Part shown: positions 15,660 through 24,651 of the stretch, piece after piece
How positions within the stretch are numbered: position 1 is the stretch's first letter
Layout of the letters: the number at the start of each line of letters is the position of its first letter
DNA from: Amaranthus tricolor
Taxonomy: Eukaryota; Streptophyta; Magnoliopsida; Caryophyllales; Amaranthaceae
Direction: 5' to 3'
DNA: 64,000 bases
Assembly (NCBI RefSeq): GCF_026212465.1
Contig: NC_080056.1
Span: 12,556,142-12,620,141, forward strand
The notes under the pieces: model-generated
The model's database searches: none
Told to the model about the DNA's origin: nothing
The model's input: the letters and a program-made list of their open reading frames with translations, nothing else
Made by a program: the position numbers and the translations under genes

Positions 15660-16160
15660 AAAACGGGTTAAAAGGTCGGAAACAGGTCGGTCAAAAACAG
15701 GTTCGGTAAAAAACGGTCGGTCAAAAGCAGGTCGTATAAGTCTTTCGGTACCGGTCGGTATCGGTCGGTTTATTCGGTATCCGGTCGAATCCGGTTTTTT
15801 TCCTTGGCGGGTGTCGGTCGGTATGGGTCCGGTATTTATCGGTCCGGTCATTACCGGAAACAGGTCACATTCGGTCGGTCAAAAACGGTTTTTTGCAGGT
15901 CGTAATCGGTATACAGATCATAACCGGGCGGTCAAAATCGGTAATCGGTCGGTCACAATCGTTATGCGGGTCAGAATCGGTCGGTCACAATCGGTCGGTT
16001 TTGGTCGGTATCGGTTCAGTTCAATTTAGTTGAACCGGGATTCAGTTCTGTTCAGTTCAGTTTTGGTTGGTATCGGTTCGGTTCAATTCAGTTAAACCGA
16101 TATTCCGGTTAATTTGGTTGATATCGGTTCAGTTCAATTCATTTAAACCATGATTTAATT
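15660..16160. repeat. Left subterminal GGTCGGT repeat array of the hAT
   Basis: Dozens of short degenerate units such as acaggtcggt, aacggtcggt, atcggttcgg and cagttcag fill the first 500 bp. GC content is above that of the surroundings. Equivalent units fill the right end. hAT transposases bind clustered short subterminal motifs of this kind. Confidence 0.9.
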
Positions 16161-16714
16161 CAGTTCAATTATGTTCCAATTATTCTGTTCCGATTTGGTA
16201 AAAAATCGCATCGTGTTGCCTCATAATGTCATTGATCATGCGTGTATCCATGATGGGAATGATATATAGAAGGTGGAACCTCACATCAAGTTTTTTAGAT
16301 GTCGTTAGGTTATGAGTTTTATGACATCAAATTCAACTAATCAACTCCGTCTAAGTTAATTAATAGATCATAACATGTTAATTGATCGACTTCATCTAAT
16401 ATCAATTAGACAATTACAATTTACAACAATAATATGTTATTAATGTCACAATGTAAGTTTGTTAGATTGTCTTAATAATATATCTTCATCACAGATTGAA
16501 TTGACCTTCGTTTGTCCATGGGGTGTGTTATTTTCAACTAATGTGATCGGTCATAATGATATGACTTGTTCTCATATATCTAAACCGTTTAAGTTTATAC
16601 GAGATCTTATTTTACTGCGTGGATGAAGTCAACAATGTATTATAAAGTCGATCCAAGTTATTCAATTTGTTTTTCATTATAGTTCGTTCTATTTAAGTTA
16701 AATAATCGATCATC

Positions 16715-17030
16715 TACGCTGATAAGTTTGATTTTAAACGAACTCTATTTAAGTTAATTAATATATTTGATCATAGGTCTGGCTATTTCAACTTGATAAA
16801 TTAATTATAATTAATTAATATATTTGATCATATCATGACAAGTTAACATGTAAATCCATCTACGTTGATATGTTTGATTTTAAATGAGGTTTTCGAAAAC
16901 TAATCAACTCGATTTAAGTTAATTAATTTATTTGATCATAAGTCTAATTTTTCAACTTGATAAATCGATTATAATTAATTAATATATTTGATCATATCAT
17001 GTTAATTATTTCTATTTGATAAATCAACTC
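16715..17030. repeat. Tandem duplication inside the hAT, period about 162 bp
   Basis: A segment with aagttaattaatatatttg, gatcata, ttcaacttgataaat and tataattaattaatatatt recurs about 162 bp downstream (about 16754 and 16916), with mismatches. No coding potential. Confidence 0.7.
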
Positions 17031-18170
17031 GTGAATTATTCTAACGATTATCTTTTTGGGTGTAATTTATAGACTTTTCAATTTCAATATAGAATTATAT
17101 AAATACCAATAACATTATAACATTGTTTTTTTTTTTGCAAATAAAATAATAGTTGCATAATTAGAAGTATATATATATATATTTTAGAAATAAGAAAGAA
17201 AGAGGTTTATTTATTAAAATTAAGAAGTTTATTTAGAAACCATTAAATCAATGAATTACTCATATTTTAAAAAAAAAATTAGTTGTAAAAAAAAAAACAC
17301 ATAAGATTATCCCATTGGTGCACAACCTCAATACATGGATTGTCAACTTGGCAAAAGGCATGATAAATCATAACCCTTCATTTTGAAATCAATTAATCTA
17401 AACCATTGATTAAACATACTCTAATATATTAAAAAAAAAAACTAATATGAACCGTTAGATCAAGGGATCTAATCTAAACCGTTGATAAGCCCAAACCCTA
17501 ACTTTCATCCACTTTCCTCATTCTCTCCCTCACCGCCATTCTCTCCCTCTTCTTCTACCTTTCCTTTCCCTTTTTTCCTTTTCCTTCTTCTTCGAGTAAC
17601 CCGCAAGGACCAAGACCTCCCATCACCTTCTTCCTTCTTCTCTCTCTAAATCCCGCGCCTAATCCCGCCGCTCCTCTCCAGCCAGTTCGCCACCGGCCCA
17701 CCGCCACTCCTCTCCAGCCGGTCCAACCGTCCAAGTAAGTCTTCTTCCATTTTTTTTTTGTTCGATTTGTTTTTGTGTTTAATTTTATGGGTTTAATGTG
17801 TTCGTTTAGGGTTAGATTTAGGGTTTTTTGTATTTAATCTTTGTTTTTTGTGTTTAATCTTTGGTTTTCGTGTTTAATCTTTGTTCGATTTAGTCTTCCA
17901 TTTTTTTTGTTCTTAATCTTTGTTTCGTTTTCGTGTTCGATTTAGTCTTGTTCCACTTTTTTTTTGTTCGATTTGTTTTTGTGTTTAATTTTATGGGTTT
18001 AATGTGTTCGTTTAGGGTTAGATTTAGGGTTTTTTGTATTTACAAAAAAATCTGGCTGAGTAAAAATAGAATCGTGCTCTAATTTTTTTTGAGTACAAAC
18101 AGAACCTTCAGTCACCCTGAAATACACATACCTCACCTTCCACATGGTCAAAACTTCTATTCCGCAAGAA

Positions 18171-18240
18171 AAAACGACAGGATTCAAACCTGCGTGAGCA
18201 AAGGCCCCATAATTTCAAGTCAGAACAGATCACTCTACAT
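18171..18240 (-). pseudogene. Degenerate tRNA-Ser-like sequence (TGA-type anticodon loop)
   Basis: On the minus strand it reads from a weak D-arm-like GAGTGATCTG through an anticodon loop CTTGAAAT, a long variable arm, and a T-arm GCAGGTTTGAATCCTGT. The 3' half matches nuclear serine tRNAs well. The 5' half and acceptor pairing are broken, so this is a relic. It lies in the hAT leader intron. Confidence 0.55.
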
Positions 18241-18761
18241 ATCCATTTAATTTAGAAGCGGGAGTTTTAAGTTAATTCATCTTCTTGTGAAGGAAAATGA
18301 ACATATTTCCAGCAATCAATTCAACCAACCTCGTACACTTTCACTTTAATCTTATATCTGAGCTATGAGGCAAAGAAGATCAAAGGTCGCCGAAGTATTT
18401 TTGATCATGACCACAAAATACTCCGGTTTCACAAAAAATAAACATATTGTCAGCGAAGCTCAAAATCTAAACAATAACATAAAAACTGACCACAAAAGAC
18501 AAAAGAATAGTTTAAGATATACACATGTCTAGTTGGCTTCACTTTTAAAAATGGGAATATGTATAAGCAAAATTGTCTGAATATCACTACTGTAAGATAA
18601 AAGTGACAAGTTCTAAGTAAATATGATAAAAGTGACCATATGATTCTGGTTCTTTTAACGAAGAAAAACTATACAAACATCCATAAACATTCTTGTTTCA
18701 AAAATAATGTTCTTGAGCAGCAACATGCATAACAGAAGTACATAAAATTGCGAGTTTGCAA

Positions 18762-18842
18762 CGTGAACGGCAGGAATAGAACCTGCACGGGCAAAGTGCA
18801 CATGACTTCTAGTCATGCCCGATAACCTCCGGTACTTGAACG
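18762..18842 (-). pseudogene. tRNA-Ser(AGA)-derived pseudogene
   Basis: The minus strand shows CCGGAGGTTATCGGGC (D arm, shortened), an anticodon stem-loop CATGACTAGAAGTCATG with AGA in the loop, a long class II variable arm, and GCAGGTTCTATTCCTGC in the T arm, ending CGTTCACG. It closely follows plant nuclear tRNA-Ser(AGA) as I remember it. The T loop has CTA in place of CGA, the D arm has lost bases and the acceptor stem pairs poorly, so it is probably not functional. A 26-nt piece covering the anticodon stem is repeated at 18844-18869. Confidence 0.65.
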
Positions 18843-18969
18843 GCACATGACTTCTAGTCATGCCCGATATTTAGTTCTTAATCTTGGTCCAAAAATCAGT
18901 TGTTCAAAAAATTCGTTTCGTTTTGTATTTAATCAGTTATTCGTGCTCTAATTTTTTTTTTTTTAAGGT

Positions 18970-20892
18970 ATGGCTGACCCTGCTGTGGCTGTCCCCGAAC
19001 AAAGAAGAGTTGTTAAACATAAAAAAATTACGTCACCGGTTTGGGATCAGTACCATGTATCGTACCCCAATGACGTACGGACGGTAAAGTGTAAATACTG
19101 CGATTATGAGGCGGCAGCACCAGGTAGTGCAGGTACAACTAATTATAAACGTCATACTGAGGGCTGTAAAGGTTATAAAGAGTTCATAAAAAATAACCCA
19201 AACGCTAATGTTGTGTATGATCATGATACTTACGTGCTTAAGTTTGCTGATTCGATATTATATCATGGATATTGTTTGAGTATGGTAGAGCATATTAAAA
19301 CTAGAGAATTGCATCGTTGGTTAAATCCTAATGTCAAAGATGTGTCTAGATATACGATAACTAAATGCGTAATGGGTGAACATGAAAAGTACAAAAAACT
19401 AGTATTTGACAATATGCAATCTTGTAAGAGTCGTATATGCTTAACTTGTGATGGATGGACAGCATGTACTTCGCGTTCATATTTTGCCCTTACTGCCCAT
19501 TTCATCGATGATGATTATAAATTGCATTCCCTTTTGTTAAATTTTTGCCGTTTTCCCCCACCCCACGATGGTGAATCTATATTCATGTTTGTGAAAGGTT
19601 TGTTGAATGACTGGAATATAGGTAGAAAAGTTTTTTCAATCACACTTGATAATGCTTCCTCTAATAATAGGATGGTTGAAAAACTAAAACGTGATTTGCA
19701 CTCCTCTTCTCCTCTCCCTTTAGATGGCAAGTATTTTCATAGAAGGTGTTGTGCTCATATTTTGAACCTTATTGTTAAAAAGGGTTTGAAACTTGTTGAT
19801 AATTCCGTGACTAAGTTACGTGCGGTTGTTATATATGTTGATTCTTCTAATTTTCGACTTACAAATTTTGAGAAAGCTAAAATTGATAAAGGTTTGCAAT
19901 CAAAGGGTAAATTAGTTTTGGATGTTTCCACTAGATGGAACTCTACTTATGACATGATTCATAGGGCTCTTGAGGTAAAGGATGCTATTGATTTATATCT
20001 TGTTCGTGAAAGGGATATTGATGTTGATATTATTTCTGAGAATGAGTGGGGTACACTTCAAGATATTTGTGATTTTCTTGAGCCATTCTATGAGATTACC
20101 AAGCTTTTTTCTGGTTCAAAATATCCCACTGCAAATTTGTACCTTTCTTGCATAATATGTATTGAAAAGATTTTGACTGATTCCCACCAAGATCCTAGTG
20201 ATGCTGTGAGAAAGATGGCTGCTCCTGTGTGGGAAATGTTTGATAAATATTGGTCCGATCATTCTATGGTTCTGTCTTTTGCCTTTTTACTTGATCCACG
20301 TTTTAAGATGACTTTCCTTAGTGATTATTATTCTATGCTGTATGTACCTACTGCGGTTGAACAAAAGGTAAATGATGTGCTTGCTGCGTTTGTTGCTTTA
20401 TATGAATGTTATATGAATACCACTCAATCTGCTCCTGTTGCACCCTCTCCGTCAAACCTTGGTCCTCCTCGTCCGTTCCAAATGCGCAAGTTACGTCATG
20501 ATTTTCCTCGTATTTCTGCATCTAGGACGGCGAGAGGTGATGTGGACTCTTATTTGGCCATGTCTCTTGTTGTTGATTATGATGGTTTTGATGTTCTTGA
20601 ATATTGGAAGGGACAGTCTACCTCTTATCCAACACTCGCACTAATGGCTAGAGATATTCTAGTCATTGCAATTACTTCTGTTGCATCTGAATCTGCTTTT
20701 AGTGTTGGTGGTCGGATCCTTAACAAATGGAGATCTTCTTTGTTACCAAAAAATGTTGAAATTTTGGTGACAACGCGAAATTGGCTATTTGGGTTTGAAC
20801 CCGAGGAAAATGCGAAGGAGATATTAAGTGTTATTGAGGAAAATAACACTGATCATGATGATAATGCTTCAGGTAAGTGTAGTGCTCTATGA
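18970..20892 (+). CDS. hAT transposase, 640 aa, intact
   Basis: Catalyses cut-and-paste transposition of the hAT element. N-terminal BED-type zinc finger: C41, C44, H62, C66 (KCKYCDYE to KRHTEGC). The RNase H-like fold carries the expected acidic triad: D161 in LTCDGWT, D227 in ITLDNASSNN, and E574 in ASESAFSVGG. The conserved RRCCAHILNLIV (258-269) and STRWNSTY (320-327) blocks are present, as is the C-terminal hAT dimerisation region (525-606). There are no stops or frameshifts, and the length is normal for the family (about 600-800 aa). A consensus splice donor, CAG followed by gtaagtg, at 20873 lies 18 bp before the stop, so an alternative 3' end is possible. ATG 18970 is the first in frame. 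Confidence 0.95.
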   Translation: MADPAVAVPEQRRVVKHKKITSPVWDQYHVSYPNDVRTVKCKYCDYEAAAPGSAGTTNYKRHTEGCKGYKEFIKNNPNANVVYDHDTYVLKFADSILYHGYCLSMVEHIKTRELHRWLNPNVKDVSRYTITKCVMGEHEKYKKLVFDNMQSCKSRICLTCDGWTACTSRSYFALTAHFIDDDYKLHSLLLNFCRFPPPHDGESIFMFVKGLLNDWNIGRKVFSITLDNASSNNRMVEKLKRDLHSSSPLPLDGKYFHRRCCAHILNLIVKKGLKLVDNSVTKLRAVVIYVDSSNFRLTNFEKAKIDKGLQSKGKLVLDVSTRWNSTYDMIHRALEVKDAIDLYLVRERDIDVDIISENEWGTLQDICDFLEPFYEITKLFSGSKYPTANLYLSCIICIEKILTDSHQDPSDAVRKMAAPVWEMFDKYWSDHSMVLSFAFLLDPRFKMTFLSDYYSMLYVPTAVEQKVNDVLAAFVALYECYMNTTQSAPVAPSPSNLGPPRPFQMRKLRHDFPRISASRTARGDVDSYLAMSLVVDYDGFDVLEYWKGQSTSYPTLALMARDILVIAITSVASESAFSVGGRILNKWRSSLLPKNVEILVTTRNWLFGFEPEENAKEILSVIEENNTDHDDNASGKCSAL

Positions 20893-21285
20893 AGATTTTT
20901 TTCTTGTAATTGGGTTTTTTACCAAATTATCGTTATCTATGGGTTCAAAAATCATGTCGTTTTACCTATTTTAATATTATAAAAACATGAACTTCTAAAA
21001 ATGTTGAACTTCTAAAAGGTCGTCTTCTTACATTTACAGTAATTCCCTTTCAGTTCATTTGTACCATAGCTTATGGATTCAGCTGTCAAACAAGGGTAAT
21101 GTGATGCTACTAATACTGACTTAATCATATCAGTACGAGTTAGCAATGCCCCAACTTGTTTTAGCATTTGGCTCTTTTGTTCTTTTTTTGAAATGATTCA
21201 CCTACAAGCGGGACTTTGTCTGTTAACTTTAAATTATGAGCGAGTTTTCCATTGAGTTAATGCCTTTCAACAACTCTATTTGCAG

Positions 21286-21387
21286 ATCAAGGATGGCTTT
21301 AACGAGGGGAAAGACCTTATTGTTTCTGTGATGTCAGCAATGGGAGAAGAACAGATTTGTGCCCTCAAGGACATTGGCCCGAAATGA
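21286..21387 (+). pseudogene. Captured last exon of eIF5A inside the hAT element
   Basis: After a good acceptor (ctatttgcag at 21276-21285) an open exon of 33 codons plus stop encodes IKDGFNEGKDLIV, then SVMSAMGEEQICALKDIGPK. This is the C-terminus of plant translation factor eIF5A as remembered. The upstream sequence looks like intron; the downstream sequence may be eIF5A 3' UTR. No other eIF5A exon is seen, in particular no hypusine-site region, so it cannot make eIF5A alone. It lies between the transposase stop and the right subterminal repeats, hence is internal cargo (transduplication). A few residues may differ from the parental gene, which is not in the window. Confidence 0.85.
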
Positions 21388-22204
21388 GTCACACAAGTCT
21401 GTACATTTTAAAATCCAGGCTCATCCACACAGCACACGCAAAACTAAGCCAAGTCGTGATCAATCTATAAGAAAATTCTCGTAATTTATTTGATATAAAC
21501 TCTAAACTGTCGTACTTTAACTTTTCTTCTGCAAACTCTTAATTTTCTTTTTGTGGTGGGTTTTGGTTCCTATTTTATGGGTTTCATGAGAATATTTGCT
21601 AGACTCGTAATGCAATGGATTATATTTATGGAGTTTCTCTATTTATGAGATATTTATATAAATTAAATTAAGTTGATATGTTATCAAGTACATTATTTCA
21701 AATCTAAAAGGCTATAACCTAATGCAACACGTGAACGAATATCTAAAATTTGCGAGCAAGTTGTGAATTGTGATTGGTATTGTAGAATTGTACGATTTAC
21801 ATTTAAATTTCGTCTAAACTATTAAATGAAATGAAAGTGGTTTATCAATTTCATATGTTAATATTTTGTATTGGTTTATATTGTTATATGTTGATTTTAA
21901 TACAGTATTAATTAGTCAGGAAATTAACCTGAACTTGGTAATTATATTGGTTGCAAAGTATGAACTATGTTTATGCAATTTTGCAATTTCTGAGTTTTGT
22001 AAAATTTATACTAAATTTTTTAGAAAAGAAAAAGGCTTTACTAAATTACTGAGTTAATATATATTAACTTATAATTTATATATTTATTTTATAAAAATTT
22101 ATATTTAATTTAATTTTTATCATATAGAAATAATATAATTAAGTTTAATTTAATTATTTTATATAAAATTTTATTATATTTTGACAACTTAGAAGATTTA
22201 TGTA

Positions 22205-22605
22205 GATAAGTTCGGTCCAAAACAGGTTCAGTACAAAACAGGTTCGGTACAAATCAGGTTCGGTACAAATCAGGTTCCAGGTTCGGTAAAATACAGGTTC
22301 GGTACAATATAGATTCGGTCAAAAACGGTCGGTTAAAAACGGGTATTAAGCGGGTCGAAAACAGGTTTCGGTCTGAAAACAGGTTCGGTATCGGTCGGTC
22401 ACGGTATGATAAAAACAGGTCGAAAACGGTTTTCGGTTTAAAACAGGTTCGGTACCGGTCGGTTTCGGTATGTGTAAAACAGGTCGGAAACGGTTTCGGT
22501 CACCATTCGGGTTCGGTAGCGGTCGGTATCTGGTCACTTGTATTCGGTCAAAAACGGGTTCGGTATCGGTCGGTAACAAGTCGGTAAAACAGGTTTCTGA
22601 CCACA
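22205..22605. repeat. Right subterminal repeat array of the hAT
   Basis: Units such as acaggttcggta, aacggtcggt and tcggtatcgg in the same composition as the left array. Ends at the TIR 22606-22617 and target-site copy 22618-22625. Confidence 0.9.
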
Positions 22606-22751
22606 TTTACAGCCCTATGGATGACTAACTCCCTTCTCTTCCCCTCTATTTATACTAATTATCTCTACCTTTTATTTCCCCAACTTAACTAATCTCTAAT
22701 TATTATTTAATACTTAATTCCTATAATACCCCTTTCTAGCCCTTCATGACA

Positions 22752-24651
22752 TGCTTATATCTTTTGTTATGTGCTGCATTTGTTCAATCTGAAAGCATAA
22801 TCTATTTAGTGTTTTGACTATGCTGCTTTGAATGCTTGAATTCTTAATTATGGCTGTATGCTTAATCTTCCAATAGAATAAAATGTCATGATTTCTTAAG
22901 AGTCACTTTAATTTGTTTGACTTGGTACAAATTCGACACATGTATTTCATTTTTTTATTTTCTCACAATCATTTGTATTTTTTTTTTACAGAGCGGTGTC
23001 ATTGGATTTTTGATTAGTTTAACACAAGAACTCCCAGTTGACATTTTGAATCCAATCAATCCTATTGAGAATATAGAAGGAGCGGTTAAGAATATTAGAG
23101 AACTTAAATTTCACGATTCTGAAGTAATTCTAACTTTGATTACTAAACTACTGTTGATTTGCTTGTTAGCATTTCAATGATAGGTACTAAGATGAAAGTC
23201 TTTTTGGCATTGAAAATTTAACTTAGGTGAGAGTCATTTAATGGCATTGGGGTAATGAAATGTTGTGTATAGTATTTTTGCAAGATATAATATTCTACAT
23301 AAACTAAAACTTTAAAACTACAGGTTTCTTAGTATGTTGATGCCCTACCTTGTGTCTTATTTATATGAAGTTGCATATGATGTTTGCATTTTAAATTTTC
23401 AACCAAATTCATCTATATTTTTGTTTAACTTATAAAGTATCTACGATTTCATTTCTCTTTGATTTTTTAAAAATGCAGGTCTACACCGCGGCCTTTGCCT
23501 TTACTTCATTCTTAAGGAAGAAGGTTCGGCTTCTTTGCGATTCTGCATCAACCAAAGGAATTCGTGTCTCTTAGGGAGAAAATCTCAGCTCTTCGGTTTT
23601 CCGATCACAAGAATATAGGTGTTGTTGAGTACACATGATAGTGTTCAAACTTTTAAGATCACCTTTATGATACATTGTTTGTAGCTTTATCTATTAATTT
23701 GAAGAGAAGTGTGACTGGTCAGCTAAGTTTATATGTTTATTTTTGATATAAAGCATCAAATACAACAGAAAAGAAAGTGAATAAGAAAACTAAACTGAAT
23801 ATGGATAAGATATACCATCAATTTTGAGAGGTGGAAAAAATTTTCAAGCAAAATCACTTCAAGACAATAAAACTCACCCAATAAAATATAGTTCTACATA
23901 TACATAATTAGAGTGCTAGTATGAATTACATGTGTAATGTGTAAATAAAAACTAATATAAGTGGAATAATTGGATATTCGATTTTGCAAATACTCATATC
24001 CACATCTTGTTTCGATTTAAAAATGGGATGTTCGATTTGAAGTATTCAACTTTCAAAAGTTAGATAAATTATCCGATTATTAAAATGACATATTCAGATC
24101 AGATATTTTTGCTAACTTCTACCTAACGTTAAAATTAAAATTATACTCCTTTCATTTCACATTATTGGTTATATTTTACTCTTTCTCCAAATTTTCAAGT
24201 ACAACTCAAGGCTAAACATCTATATAATACACTTTACAAAATATATACAAAAATTTTAGATGAATCTTTTGAAATACTATCAAGATTTATATTAACGTTT
24301 CATATTCATGAAAAATTATATTTGGAATTTCTCTCGAGATATGAAACATTTCATAACTAAGAAATTTAATAAATGTCGTGATAAATAAGTTGCTCTACAA
24401 TTATCATCTCATTTAACAATATTGAGTTCTTGCCTAGTTCCAACGTAATAATATCTCTTATGATGATTGATGAATTTATATTTTCAGCCAAATCAAAATT
24501 CATAAAAAAATAGAAAAATAGCTTATTGGTGGAACAATTATTCGAATTAAATACCATCCTAGCCGAATCAAACATCACATTTAATTCCAGACGGCAAGAC
24601 AGATAACTTGAATTCCCCTTCGAGTTAAGCTGGAATGCAGAACTCAAGTCA
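22752..24651. other. Intergenic DNA with possible exon debris, upstream of the PPR gene
   Basis: Two short segments look exon-like. 22992-23120 follows a ttttttttacag acceptor and reads SGVIGFLISLTQELPVDIL on the plus strand. 23480-23571 follows a tgcag acceptor and reads VYTAAFAFTSFLRKKVRLLC, then stops. I do not recognise the protein. The final 900 bp are AT-rich and presumably hold the PPR promoter; no clear TATA box. Confidence 0.3.

Larger units (their letters stand above)
18072..18959. repeat. 19-bp direct repeats bracketing an 850-bp insert in the hAT leader intron
   Basis: tcgtgctctaatttttttt occurs at 18072-18090 and again at 18941-18959. It brackets the segment that holds two tRNA-Ser-like sequences. 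Long direct repeats ending in a homopolymer resemble target-site duplications of LINE/SINE-type retroposition, but the insert does not start with the tRNA part as a typical SINE would. A duplication during rearrangement is also possible. Confidence 0.5.
17495..18967 (+). promoter_or_regulatory. Probable hAT transposase leader and 5' UTR intron
   Basis: A CT-rich leader (about 17500-17734) ends at a strong donor, ccaa followed by gtaagt at 17735. The intron would end at the pyrimidine-tract acceptor ttttaag at 18967, two bases before the ATG at 18970. Inside, an 85-bp T-rich segment (about 17752-17838) is repeated at about 17958-18044. This is inferred from splice signals only. Confidence 0.5.
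15650..22617 (+). mobile_element. Full-length hAT superfamily transposon, 6,968 bp
   Basis: Flanked by a perfect 8-bp duplication (tggatgac). The terminal inverted repeats begin TAGGGCTGTAAA at both ends (15650-15661 and the complement of 22606-22617). Both ends carry long arrays of GGTCGGT/GGTTCGGT-type motifs, the expected subterminal transposase-binding repeats. Inside are a CT-rich leader with a probable 5' UTR intron, an uninterrupted 640-aa transposase (18970-20892), and passenger sequences: tRNA-Ser-like segments and an eIF5A terminal exon. The intact ends, TSD and ORF suggest a young and possibly autonomous element. It sits in an LTR. Confidence 0.95.
15436..22751 (-). mobile_element. 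LTR of the minus-strand retrotransposon, split by the hAT insertion
   Basis: The LTR is made of 15436-15649 plus 22626-22751, about 340 bp once the hAT element and one target-site copy are removed. Its ends are the inverted repeat TGTCATG (15436) and CATGACA (22745-22751). The primer-binding site adjoins the 15436 end, so this is the 5' LTR of a minus-strand element. No second LTR copy was found in the window. Confidence 0.7.

Noticed and set aside
15633..16029. ORFs and a CRISPR-like look of the GGTCGGT repeats
   Set aside because: Units are degenerate and without spacers; they are subterminal repeats of the hAT element in plant DNA.
24366..24647. 93-codon minus-strand ORF just upstream of the PPR gene
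   Set aside because: AT-rich, no recognisable motif, overlaps the presumed promoter.
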